From NCBI RefSeq assembly GCF_001424985.1, contig NZ_LMDA01000001.1, forward strand, positions 248,001-312,000: a DNA stretch of 64,000 nucleotides. Direction: 5' to 3'. Source of the DNA: Rhizobium sp. Root1212. Its GTDB lineage: Bacteria > Pseudomonadota > Alphaproteobacteria > Rhizobiales > Rhizobiaceae. Position numbers and translations under genes: made by a program. This document shows, one piece after another, positions 17,336 through 25,620 of the stretch. The notes below the pieces were generated by a model. The model was not told the origin of the DNA. It ran no database searches and worked only from the letters and a program-made list of their open reading frames with translations. The stretch's first letter is position 1; every line of letters starts with the position of its first letter.

Positions 17336-18382
17336 TTAGAAGTCGCGCTGCAGGCGGACGAAACCAGAGATGGAGTCGTCGTCGATGTCAGCGTCGGTGT
17401 CGATCTTCTTGTAGTTGATCGTAGCGAGGGTACGCAGACCGTCGGTGATCTGGTAACCAGCCGTCAGACCAACCTTCCAAGCATCGTCATCGCCGAAGCC
17501 GTTCGTGCCGTCACGGAGGCTACCGAAGTACTGAGCAGCCGGGGTGATGGTGAACTTGTCGGTTGCCTTGAGTTCATACGAAGCAACGACCGACCACTCA
17601 GAGTCAGACCAGTAAGCGTTCGGGTCCGTGGCGTAAATGCCAGCGATGCCGAAGGTGCCCGGGCCAACTGCAGCCGTCAGACGAGCCTTGAAAGCAGCTT
17701 CTTCAACGTCGAAGTCGTAGGAAGCGATCAAGAGAGCGTCAACGCCACCGAAGGTGCCACGGACGAGGCCCGAGATACCAACGTCATCGTTGTGACCGAA
17801 GCCCTGATCTGCCGAGTAAACCGAACCAACGTCTGCATCGAGATCTTCAACCGAAGCACCAACCTGGAACGAACCAGCGTCATAGGTGTACTGGATGGAG
17901 TTGAAGAGGTTGCCACCGGTTTCGTCGGTTTCGCCTGCGAGACCGAAGTCGTCCCACCAGTTGTAGAAGTAACCGATCTTGAAGCCAGCGATTTCGATCC
18001 AAGCGCCGTCGAGGATTACGTCGCCACCGCTACCAACATCCCAGGTGTGACCGCTGTCAGCCTGAAGGTTGATGTAGCTGGAGAGGGTGCCGAACTCGGT
18101 GTCGTTCTTGGCAGCAAACGTCAGGTATGCGCGGGTGTAGGTACCCCAATCGTCGTCATCTGCACGCGAGTCGTTGTACTCGATCTGGGTACGAACGTAA
18201 CCGCTGATGCTCAGGCAGGTTTCGGTGCCCGGGATGTAGAAGTAGCCGGTGCCGAAAGCGTCGCAAACGCGAACGTATTCCATGGGCTCCGGCTCGGCAG
18301 CGACGATAGCGTCTGCAGCGTGTGCGCCGGATACTGCTGCGAGAGCCGCAGCGGAGCCGAGAAGAAGGCTCTTGATGTTCAT
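17336..18382 (-). CDS. Outer-membrane porin (Porin_2 / RopA-Omp2 family)
   Basis: A 348-residue outer-membrane channel. The ATG at 18382 begins MNIKSLLLGSAAALAAVSGA followed by an Ala-rich signal peptide ending HAADA, then VAAEPEPMEYVRVCDAFGTG and the paired cysteines of CDAFGTGYFYIPGTETCLSI, a hallmark of rhizobial/Brucella porins. Alternating strands (SGYVRTQIEYND, YTRAYLTFAAKNDTEFG) and the C-terminal aromatic (FVRLQRDF) fit a beta-barrel. Codon choice differs from neighbours (many GGT/GCT/AAC/AAG forms and few rare codons), as in very highly expressed genes. The upstream region to 19035 is long, with a candidate CtrA site at 18623. I avoid the name ropA because several paralogues exist. 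Confidence 0.93.
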   Translation of the reverse strand: MNIKSLLLGSAAALAAVSGAHAADAIVAAEPEPMEYVRVCDAFGTGYFYIPGTETCLSISGYVRTQIEYNDSRADDDDWGTYTRAYLTFAAKNDTEFGTLSSYINLQADSGHTWDVGSGGDVILDGAWIEIAGFKIGYFYNWWDDFGLAGETDETGGNLFNSIQYTYDAGSFQVGASVEDLDADVGSVYSADQGFGHNDDVGISGLVRGTFGGVDALLIASYDFDVEEAAFKARLTAAVGPGTFGIAGIYATDPNAYWSDSEWSVVASYELKATDKFTITPAAQYFGSLRDGTNGFGDDDAWKVGLTAGYQITDGLRTLATINYKKIDTDADIDDDSISGFVRLQRDF

Positions 18383-19035
18383 TTCTGACCTCCAGTCAAA
18401 AGTTTCAAACGGGTCTGGGTATTTTGCTGAAGGACAGCGTTCCCTGCCCCATCCCCAACATTCAGAAAGTCGGACGATCAACCGCCCTCGCTTCCGAAGT
18501 TGAAAATACAAGACCGCGCCGCTGGTGCAATCACCATCTTGCCTGTTCACCCCGTTTACCCCCCCCTTCCCATGGGCCTGTTGCTGAAACGACACAAAAT
18601 CGCCTCATGCCAGGGCAAGTTCTTAACAAGGTATTAAGAAAATCCTTTATCCACTAGGGGTTAGCGATAGCTCGGAGATCATTTTCCGTCCCGGAACGAG
18701 GCAGAAACACGGCAAAAGCAGGTCCTCCAAGGCGATTCCCGACCTCGCCAATCACATCCTTGAACGATGGGACAGCATGCCCGGCGACCGGGAATCGCAG
18801 AATCGCCCGTTGGAACGCGGGGGAGATTCGCGGGAATCACAGTTCGAACTGACGAGGTGCGGTCGGCGCGGCGACCACCTTATATATATGGCACCGTATG
18901 GCCGCCGTTCACGCGTCCTGTAAAAGTCGATGCGAACCGGCGATACGCCGTGCCTTCCCGCGGTGACGCGATGCGACACCACGCGGCGCACTATCTTGTC
19001 GTTTGCTTGTCAGGAAGCCCGCTCTATAATGGCGC
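18383..19035. other. 653-bp divergent intergenic region, porin / amn
   Basis: No gene is supported here on either strand. The region holds a perfect TTAA-N7-TTAA motif at 18623-18637, a run of seven C near 18561, and TATATATATGG at 18881. A long untranslated leader or a small RNA for the porin would be consistent with its size, but I see no defined structure. Confidence 0.6.
18623..18637. promoter_or_regulatory. Candidate CtrA-binding site upstream of porin
   Basis: TTAA CAAGGTA TTAA, an exact match to the alphaproteobacterial CtrA full-site consensus, 241 bp before the porin ATG. CtrA is known to control outer-membrane protein genes in Brucella. The match alone is short enough to occur by chance. 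Confidence 0.4.
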
Positions 19036-20538
19036 ATGAACACGCGAATCCATTCTCCGTCCGCCCTCCCCCTCGCAACGCCTGACGCCTTCGAGCCGCA
19101 AACCTTCGACGATGCCGCCGCCGCGGTCGATGCGCTGACGGCGCTTTACGACCGCAACACCGCCTTTCTGGTCGATGCCTTCACCGAACTTGGCCGAACC
19201 GGCCGGGCCACGGCGCGCTACCGGGCCTGCTATCCGCAGGTCAGCATCGAGACCAGCAGCTTCAGCCGGGTCGATTCGCGGCTTTCCTATGGCTATGTCA
19301 GTGCACCGGGGGTCTATACGACGACGGTCACGCGGCCGAAGCTTTTCCGGCATTATCTCAAGGAGCAGCTCGGGCTCCTGATCCGCAACCATGGAATCGG
19401 CGTGACGATTTCAGAATCATCTACACCGATCCCGCTGCACTTTGCTTTCGGGGAAGGCGCCTATGTCGAGGCTTCGCTGGCGGAAAACATCGATATTCCG
19501 TTGCGCGACCTGTTCGATGCACCGGATCTGACGACGACGGATGACGAGATCGCCAATGGTTCGTATGAGCCTGGCCCCGGCGAGCCCTCGCCGCTTGGAC
19601 CTTTCACGGCGCAGCGCATCGATTATTCGCTTGCCCGTCTCAGCCACTATACCGCAACTAGCGCCACGCATTTCCAGAACTTCGTGCTGTTCACGAACTA
19701 CCAATTCTATATCGACGAGTTCTGCGGCTGGGCCCGCAAGCTGATGGCGGAGGGTGGCAACGGCTATACGGCCTTCGTCGAGCCGGGCAATATCATTACC
19801 CATGCCGGTTCGGACAAGCCGGAGCAGGATCTGGCGCTCGCCCGCCTGCCGCAGATGCCGGCCTATCACCTGAAAAAGAAGGGGCACGGCGGCATCACCG
19901 TGATCAATATCGGCGTCGGCCCCTCGAATGCCAAGACGATCACCGATCATGTCGCGGTTTTGCGCCCGCATGCCTGGCTGATGCTCGGCCACTGCGCCGG
20001 CCTGCGCAACAGCCAGATGCTTGGTGACTATGTATTGGCCCACGCCTATGTGCGGGAAGATCACGTTCTCGATGACGATCTGCCCGTCTGGGTGCCGATT
20101 CCCGCGCTCGCGGAAGTTCAGGTGGCGCTGCAGGATGCAGTTGCCGAGGTCACGGGCTACGAGGGCTACGATCTCAAGCGAATCATGCGCACCGGCACCG
20201 TCGCGACCATCGACAACCGAAACTGGGAACTGCGTGATCAGCGCGGGCCGGTGAAGCGTTTGTCGCAATCGCGCGCCATCGCACTCGACATGGAATCAGC
20301 GACGATCGCCGCGAACGGGTTCCGCTTCCGCGTACCCTATGGAACCTTGCTCTGTGTTTCCGACAAGCCGCTCCACGGCGAACTGAAGCTGCCGGGCATG
20401 GCGACGGCGTTTTACAAGACGCAAGTCAGCCAGCATTTGCAGATCGGCATTCTCGCCCTGCAGAAGCTGGCCGCGATGCCGGTCGAGACGCTGCATTCGC
20501 GCAAGCTGCGCAGCTTTTTCGAGACGGCCTTCCAGTAA
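19036..20538 (+). CDS. amn: AMP nucleosidase
   Basis: Amn hydrolyses AMP to adenine and ribose 5-phosphate, regulating adenylate pools. The 500-residue product has the N-terminal Amn-specific domain (TARYRACYPQVSIETSSFSR; VSAPGVYTTTVTRPKLFRHY) and the C-terminal nucleoside-phosphorylase-like domain (GHGGITVINIGVGPSNAKTI; HAWLMLGHCAGLR; LDMESATIAANGFRFRVPYG; LCVSDKPLHGELKLPG). Length matches the family (about 480-500). The ATG at 19036 is followed by a short non-conserved leader. It stands alone, with its 3' end 8 bp from the convergent UPF0104 gene. Confidence 0.96.
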   Translation: MNTRIHSPSALPLATPDAFEPQTFDDAAAAVDALTALYDRNTAFLVDAFTELGRTGRATARYRACYPQVSIETSSFSRVDSRLSYGYVSAPGVYTTTVTRPKLFRHYLKEQLGLLIRNHGIGVTISESSTPIPLHFAFGEGAYVEASLAENIDIPLRDLFDAPDLTTTDDEIANGSYEPGPGEPSPLGPFTAQRIDYSLARLSHYTATSATHFQNFVLFTNYQFYIDEFCGWARKLMAEGGNGYTAFVEPGNIITHAGSDKPEQDLALARLPQMPAYHLKKKGHGGITVINIGVGPSNAKTITDHVAVLRPHAWLMLGHCAGLRNSQMLGDYVLAHAYVREDHVLDDDLPVWVPIPALAEVQVALQDAVAEVTGYEGYDLKRIMRTGTVATIDNRNWELRDQRGPVKRLSQSRAIALDMESATIAANGFRFRVPYGTLLCVSDKPLHGELKLPGMATAFYKTQVSQHLQIGILALQKLAAMPVETLHSRKLRSFFETAFQ

Positions 20539-20546
20539 GGCCGCTC

Positions 20547-21515
20547 TCACGTCGAAGGGCGTCGCCGAGGAGAAAGCACGAGCGACAGGAGCGTGCCGGC
20601 CACCGCCGAGACGATGATCATCAGATGCGCATTGACGCTGGCGCTGCCGAGCAGCTCCAGTGCGCTTTTGTCTGTTGCGGCTCCGAAGGAGATGGCACCG
20701 GCAGTGATCCCCGCCGGATATGTGCCGACGCCGCCTGGTGCGTGGACTGGCAGGACGGAAGAGAGTTCTCCGCCCAACGCACCGCCGAAACAGGCGCCGA
20801 GCGGTGTTACGCCAATCGCGAACAGGACCCAGGCGAGCACGGCGACCTTTGTCGACCAGTTGAGCACGGTCATCAGCCAAGCCCGAATAAAGGCGATGGC
20901 ACTTGCCGGCAGGCCCGATTCGATCTCGTGCAGAAGTCCCTCAAGGCGGGTGGGCAGCCGCTTCCCGATCATCGCCAGAAAGTGGCCTTTCAGAAGGAAC
21001 AGCAGCAGCGGGGACGCGAGGAACGCCGCCCACAGCAGCCAATCGACCGGATGGTTCGCCCGTTCGATGACGATCCCGACGCCGGCTGCAGCGAACAGAG
21101 CATGCAGATCAAGCAACCGCATCAGAAGCAGCGCCGAGGCGCTGCGCGTCAAGGGGACCGCGAATTCTGAGCGCATCAGGATCGGAAAGCTGGTCTCGCC
21201 CGCCCGGAAAGGAAGCATGATGTTCAGAAGGTTGTGAACCTGCGTCACCCGCAAGAGGCGCAGGAAATGGCCGTGCGTTTCACCGGGAAAATAATCGTAT
21301 ATCCGGTAGCAGCGGATGAAATACGTCGCGACCAGCAGCGCGAGCGCCGAGACCACGGGCGCGGCGCCGATAGCCGCCCACTGGCGGAAAAGTGCCGGCC
21401 AGCCCCATATCCACTCGACGAAAACGGCATAAGCGAATACAGCCGCAAGCGAAATGATTGTCATCCGGTGTCGAACGAACCAGCCGCCGCCGTTGATGTC
21501 CGTCTCTGCATTCAT
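20547..21515 (-). CDS. UPF0104 / lysylphosphatidylglycerol-synthase-type membrane protein
   Basis: A 322-residue integral membrane protein with about 7-8 hydrophobic segments (for example ISLAAVFAYAVFVEWIWGWP; VSALALLVATYFIRC; LNWSTKVAVLAWVLFAIGV). The conserved features are RAGETSFPILMR after the third segment and the C-terminal ELSSVLPVHAPGGVGTYPAG, which mark the LPG-synthase transmembrane / UPF0104 (AglD-like) family. Such proteins occur with polyprenyl-linked sugar transferases and may move or bind a lipid carrier. It is divergent from the GT2 and GT39 genes, with about 90 bp between the starts, so joint regulation is plausible. Specific activity is unknown. Confidence 0.82.
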   Translation of the reverse strand: MNAETDINGGGWFVRHRMTIISLAAVFAYAVFVEWIWGWPALFRQWAAIGAAPVVSALALLVATYFIRCYRIYDYFPGETHGHFLRLLRVTQVHNLLNIMLPFRAGETSFPILMRSEFAVPLTRSASALLLMRLLDLHALFAAAGVGIVIERANHPVDWLLWAAFLASPLLLFLLKGHFLAMIGKRLPTRLEGLLHEIESGLPASAIAFIRAWLMTVLNWSTKVAVLAWVLFAIGVTPLGACFGGALGGELSSVLPVHAPGGVGTYPAGITAGAISFGAATDKSALELLGSASVNAHLMIIVSAVAGTLLSLVLSPRRRPST

Positions 21516-21608
21516 ATAATTGCGATATCCCCACCGGATGTTACGGGTACGCCTGTTATCATGAGAATGCGGGTCGGAGAACCGTCGCCCTCACGGAGGT
21601 TTGGAAGT

Positions 21609-22622
21609 TTGGATCACCTGCTGCAGAACGATACACCGGCCATCGAGACCGAAAGCGTCGAGCTTTCCGTGGTCGTGCCGATCTATAACGAGGAAGAAAG
21701 CGTCGGTCCGCTGATTACGCGCATCCGCGAAGCGCTCGAACATTTCGACAAGAGCTGGGAGCTGATCCTCATCGATGACGGCAGCACCGATGCGACGCTT
21801 CTCAATGCCCGCAAGGCGCTCGGTGATCCTGCCCTTCGCCTGAAAATCGTCGAACTGCAGCGCAATTTCGGCCAGACGGCCGCCATGCAGGCCGGTATCG
21901 ACACCGCCGTCGGGCGACTGATCGCGACGCTGGACGGCGACTTGCAGAACGATCCCAAGGACATCCCCGCGATGGTCAAGGCCATCGAGGAGCGCGAACT
22001 CGACCTGCTGGTCGGCTGGCGCAAGAACCGGCAGGACGGGCTGCTGCTGCGAAAAATTCCCTCCTGGTGCGCCAATTACCTGATCGGCAAGATCACCAGC
22101 GTCAAGCTGCACGATTACGGCTGCAGCCTGAAGGTCTATCAGGCCTCGATCATCAAGCAGGTCAAGCTGATGGGCGAAATGCACCGGTTCATCCCCGCCT
22201 GGGTGGCGGGCGTCGTGCCAAGCAGCCGCATCGGCGAAATGCCGGTCACCCACCATGCCCGCCAGCACGGTACCTCGAAATATGGCATCTCGCGCACCTT
22301 CCGGGTGATTCTCGATCTGCTGTCGGTGCTGTTTTTCATGCGCTACAAGGCGCGGCCGGGGCATTTCTTCGGCTCCATGGGCCTCGCGGCCGGGGCGATC
22401 AGCGTGTTGATCCTGTTCTATCTCGCCGTCAGCAAGTTCCTTTTCGGCAACGACATCGGGGGAAGACCGATGCTGATCGTCGGGGTCATGATGTTCCTGT
22501 CGTCCGTGCAACTGATCACCACCGGCATTCTCGCGGAAATGATGGCGCGCCTCTATTCCGGTGAGAACGACACCCCGCCCTACATCATCCGCAAGACCTT
22601 CGAGCGCAGCACGGATGCCTAG
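21609..22622 (+). CDS. GT2 glycosyltransferase, polyprenyl-phosphate sugar synthase type
   Basis: A 337-residue GtrB/dolichol-phosphate-mannose-synthase-like enzyme that would load a sugar from a nucleotide donor onto a polyprenyl phosphate on the cytoplasmic face. Visible motifs: SVVVPIYNEEESV, LILIDDGSTDAT, the metal-binding ATLDGDLQNDPKDIP, GWRKNRQDG, YGCSLKVYQAS and HARQHGTSKYGISRTFRVI; two C-terminal membrane segments (LAAGAISVLILFYLAV; GVMMFLSSVQLITTGIL). The start is probably TTG at 21609, which has CGGAGG 9 nt ahead and begins LDHLLQNDTPAIETESVELS; an ATG at 21561 would add 16 residues. The GT39 gene follows 51 bp later. In R. leguminosarum RgtE has this role for galacturonic acid; that equivalence is inference. 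Confidence 0.9.
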   Translation: MDHLLQNDTPAIETESVELSVVVPIYNEEESVGPLITRIREALEHFDKSWELILIDDGSTDATLLNARKALGDPALRLKIVELQRNFGQTAAMQAGIDTAVGRLIATLDGDLQNDPKDIPAMVKAIEERELDLLVGWRKNRQDGLLLRKIPSWCANYLIGKITSVKLHDYGCSLKVYQASIIKQVKLMGEMHRFIPAWVAGVVPSSRIGEMPVTHHARQHGTSKYGISRTFRVILDLLSVLFFMRYKARPGHFFGSMGLAAGAISVLILFYLAVSKFLFGNDIGGRPMLIVGVMMFLSSVQLITTGILAEMMARLYSGENDTPPYIIRKTFERSTDA

Positions 22623-22673
22623 TTTCAGCGCGGACGGCATCACGGGGCGGCGGATTCGCGGGGGATATGAACG

Positions 22674-24191
22674 ATGATGACGCAGCTTGCGCGGCGGCCG
22701 ATGGCGGTGTTTCTGCTGATCGGCGGCTATTTTCTGCTGAATGTGATCGTGCGGCTGCTTCTGCCGCATTCGCTTGAACTCGATGAAGCCGAGCAGGTTT
22801 TTCTGTCGCAATGGCTGGCATTCGGCTATGGGCCGCAGCCGCCGTTCTACAACTGGTTCCAGCAGGTTTTCTTCGCGCTGTTCGGCACTTCGGTCGTGAC
22901 CTTGAGCATCGCCAAAAACCTGATGCTGTTTCTCAGCTACCTGTTTTATGGGCTGACGGCCTTCCGGCTGCTTTCCGACAAGCGGCTTGCCGTCGTCGCC
23001 GTGCTCGGGCTGATCACCATTCCGCAGATATCGTTCGAGGCGCAGCGCGATCTTGCCCATACGGTCGCCGTCATTTTCTCGACGAGCCTTTTTTTCTATG
23101 CGCTGGTCTGCACCATCCAGCGTCCGACAGCGATTCGCTATGCACTGACGGGGCTTGCGATCGGGCTTGGCGTGATCAGCAAATATAATTTCGTGCTGGT
23201 GCCGGTCGGCGCGCTCGTGGCGATGGTCAGCGATCCCGCGCTTCGCCGCCATGTCTTCGACCGGCGACTCGTGCTGACGATCGTTGTTGCGGCAGTGGTA
23301 ATCCTGCCGCATGCGCTCTGGGTTCTCGACCATCTGGAAAGCGCGACCGAGAGCACGCTCGACAAGCTGGGGGAAGACGAGATCGGCAGCGGCTTTGCGC
23401 AGATTGCCGATGGCGGGGCCTCGCTCATTCTCGCGGTGCTCGGATTTTCGGCGGTCACGACGGCGATCTTCCTTGCTTTGTTCGGTAAGCGCATGACGGC
23501 GGCGCTGAAGGCCGGCACCGTCTGGACGCGGCTGATCGAGCGTACCGTGCTTTTTTGTCTAGCGGCTATCGTGCTGATGATCGTGTTCGGGGGAGCCGAG
23601 CATATCAAGGACCGGTGGCTGACGCCGATCCTGCTGCCGCTGCCGCTCTATCTCTGCCTCAAGGCGGAAGCCGGCGGGCTGCAGGCGAACCGCGCCTTTC
23701 GCGGCATGGTCACCATTGCGCTCGTGGTGATGATCGCCATTCCCGCCGCGCTTTACGGGCGCGTGGCGTTGGCGCCGCTGACCGGCGTCTACAAGAAGCT
23801 GAACGTGCCCTTTTCGGCGTTGATGACGACGCTGACTGCACAGGCCCTGCCTTCGCTGATCATTGCCGAAGACGATCATCTGGCCGGCAATCTGCGCTTC
23901 CAGCAGCAATCCGTTCCCGTTCAGTCGGCCACCCATTCCGGTTTTACGCCTGAAATCAGCTGGACGACCGGCCGGCCGGGCCTGCTGATCTGGCGGGTGC
24001 TTGAGGAGGAGGATGCACAGGTGCCGGCAGACCTCGCCGCTGCTGCGCAGAGGCGATTCGGCATTCTTCTGCAGGAGATCGAGGCGAAGACGATCACGAT
24101 TCCCTATGCGACCGTCGCCATCGTGCCCGGCTCCAGCAGCGATCAGTACCGATTCGGCTACGCTTGGATTTATCCGAAGGCAAGCGGCTGA
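22674..24191 (+). CDS. GT39/PMT-type glycosyltransferase, membrane-bound
   Basis: A 505-residue protein with about 10 N-terminal membrane segments and a C-terminal periplasmic domain (about 390-505). After the first segment comes HSLELDEAEQVFLSQWLAFG, the acidic catalytic loop of polyprenyl-phosphate-sugar-dependent transferases of the ArnT/PMT superfamily, then YGPQPPFYNWFQQ, and IPQISFEAQRDLAHT and GVISKYNFVLVPVG further on. It would transfer a sugar from a polyprenyl phosphate carrier to a lipid or LPS acceptor on the periplasmic side. It follows the GT2 enzyme that could make its donor. RgtA-D, the lipid A/core galacturonosyl transferases of R. leguminosarum, are the closest characterised idea; the sugar and acceptor cannot be read here. 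It ends 2 bp from the convergent diacylglycerol kinase gene. Confidence 0.88.
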   Translation: MMTQLARRPMAVFLLIGGYFLLNVIVRLLLPHSLELDEAEQVFLSQWLAFGYGPQPPFYNWFQQVFFALFGTSVVTLSIAKNLMLFLSYLFYGLTAFRLLSDKRLAVVAVLGLITIPQISFEAQRDLAHTVAVIFSTSLFFYALVCTIQRPTAIRYALTGLAIGLGVISKYNFVLVPVGALVAMVSDPALRRHVFDRRLVLTIVVAAVVILPHALWVLDHLESATESTLDKLGEDEIGSGFAQIADGGASLILAVLGFSAVTTAIFLALFGKRMTAALKAGTVWTRLIERTVLFCLAAIVLMIVFGGAEHIKDRWLTPILLPLPLYLCLKAEAGGLQANRAFRGMVTIALVVMIAIPAALYGRVALAPLTGVYKKLNVPFSALMTTLTAQALPSLIIAEDDHLAGNLRFQQQSVPVQSATHSGFTPEISWTTGRPGLLIWRVLEEEDAQVPADLAAAAQRRFGILLQEIEAKTITIPYATVAIVPGSSSDQYRFGYAWIYPKASG

Positions 24192-24193
24192 GG

Positions 24194-25099
24194 TCAGGCG
24201 GCGTCGGCCCCGACCAGAAGCTTGAGTTCACCGGGATGAATGCGCAGGGCGACATCGCGGCCGAGCGGCTTCAGCTCGCCGTCGATGACGCAGTTGCTGC
24301 GGCCTTGCGATTTCGGAAAATGGAGATCGACGGCCTGACCGCTGGTTTCGGTGATGATGGCGCTGTCGCGGAATTTGCCGCGCAGGATGTCCACGGCGAG
24401 CTTTGCGACGCCCGCCGGCTTCAGCGGCGGCGCCGTGTAGAAGCCGAGATGGCCGCCGGTGACGCTGTCGGCATACATCAGCGTATCGCGCCCGAAATGA
24501 TTGTTGGAGACGGAAATGGCGGAAATTCGCCGCCGCTCCTCCTTGCCGTCGATGTGGATCTCCACTTCGAATTCCGGCGGATTGAGGATAACGCCGAGGG
24601 CGGCACGGGTGCTGGCCATGATCTTTCCAGTGCGGGAGCCAAAGCTGTAGCTATCGCGCAAGCGGACCATACGGGCATGAAGTCCGGTTGAAAACTGATG
24701 GACGAAGGCGTGGCCATCGGCACTGCCGATATCGGCTTCGATGATACGCCCGTTCGCCAGCACGTCGAGCACCTTCCAGATGTCGAGCGGCAGCTTCAGG
24801 CTGCGGGCAAAGAGGTTCATCGTGCCGGCTGGCACGATGCCGAGCGGCATGCCGTTTTTCCAAGCGACGGCGGCGGCCGCCGAAATCGTGCCGTCCCCAC
24901 CGCCGGCGATGATCGCGTCGAGGTCGTCGCGGCGTGCGGCCTTCTCGAGGACATCGTTCATCTCGCCACCGGAAACGGCAGCGATTTCAATCTCATGGCC
25001 GGCGGCGTGAAAGACCTCTTCGACCTTCGCGCCATAGGCATCCATGTCGGTCGTCCGGAAGGTGCCGCCGTCGCGGTTGAAAACCGCCTTTATCTTCAT
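24194..25099 (-). CDS. Diacylglycerol kinase family (DagK/YegS-like) lipid kinase
   Basis: A 301-residue soluble lipid kinase. The N-terminal domain has KAVFNRDGGTF, the nucleotide-binding IIAGGGDGTISAAAAV (about residue 65) and LGIVPAGTMNLFARSLKLPL; the second domain has SFGSRTGKIMASTRAA, VSNNHFGRDTLMYADSVTGG and INCV-like SNCVIDGELKPLG. Members phosphorylate diacylglycerol or related lipids; some have other lipid substrates. Length agrees with the family. It is convergent with the GT39 gene, so it is not in that operon, though the link to lipid metabolism may be functional. Confidence 0.9.
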   Translation of the reverse strand: MKIKAVFNRDGGTFRTTDMDAYGAKVEEVFHAAGHEIEIAAVSGGEMNDVLEKAARRDDLDAIIAGGGDGTISAAAAVAWKNGMPLGIVPAGTMNLFARSLKLPLDIWKVLDVLANGRIIEADIGSADGHAFVHQFSTGLHARMVRLRDSYSFGSRTGKIMASTRAALGVILNPPEFEVEIHIDGKEERRRISAISVSNNHFGRDTLMYADSVTGGHLGFYTAPPLKPAGVAKLAVDILRGKFRDSAIITETSGQAVDLHFPKSQGRSNCVIDGELKPLGRDVALRIHPGELKLLVGADAA

Positions 25100-25171
25100 G
25101 TCGCATGCCCTCGTTGCTGCAACACGGGATATGGGGTCTCGACTTCGGATTTCAGCGGCCAGCGAAAAATA

Positions 25172-25520
25172 TCAGGCAGCAGTCTTCATCGGGATGTTTT
25201 CGTCACCCCAGCGTTTCATCGCCATGATCACCGGTTCGAGGCTGCGTCCGCGCGCCGTCAGGCAGTAATCCACCCGCGGCGGCACCACGGCAAAGACCGT
25301 GCGCTCGACGAGCGCCATCGCTTTCGAGTTCGCGCAACTGCTTGGTGAGCATGCGCTGGGTGACATTCTGCAGGCGGCGGCGCAGTTCGTTGAAGCGCAT
25401 GGTGCCGTCGAGCAGGTGATAGAGGATCACGCCCTTCCACTTTCCGTCGATCAGGCTCAGCACGCCTTCCACCGGACAGCCCGGCGAACAATCCAGATTT
25501 TCGTGGCGGGTGCGGGGCAT
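25172..25520 (-). pseudogene. HxlR-family transcriptional regulator, apparent frameshift
   Basis: The first part (from ATG at 25520, [20 protein letters not shown]) gives the HxlR winged-helix start: [41 protein letters not shown] and QLRELESDG. The rest of the domain, [19 protein letters not shown] then [18 protein letters not shown], is in another frame. One extra base within GATGGCGCTCGTC (about 25311-25316) explains the shift; without it the protein would read ELESDGLVERTVF and be about 115 residues. This is either a true mutation or a sequence error. HxlR regulators usually control the divergent gene and sense electrophiles or quinones with an N-terminal Cys (here Cys in LDCSPGC). The divergent gene here is a quinone-oxidoreductase-like enzyme. 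Confidence 0.8.
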
Positions 25521-25535
25521 TACAGTATCCTTTTG

Positions 25536-25568
25536 TGTACTACGTACAGTTTATGTGCATTCTTGCAC
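25536..25568. promoter_or_regulatory. Two inverted repeats, candidate HxlR operators
   Basis: The 100-bp divergent gap contains TGTAC-TAC-GTACA (25536-25548) and GTGCA-TTCT-TGCAC (25555-25568), both perfect inverted repeats, placed 16-48 bp ahead of the regulator start and 53-85 bp before the oxidoreductase ATG. The position is that of an HxlR-type operator/promoter; binding is inferred. Confidence 0.5.
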
Positions 25569-25620
25569 TTGAGATACATAATCCGCATGTAGTCTCCGTT
25601 CAATTCGAAAGGAGCCGCCG

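Noticed and set aside
21591..23333. A 580-codon minus-strand frame over the GT2 gene
   Set aside because: Antisense to a gene with well-defined GT2 motifs; the translation is charged low-complexity sequence.
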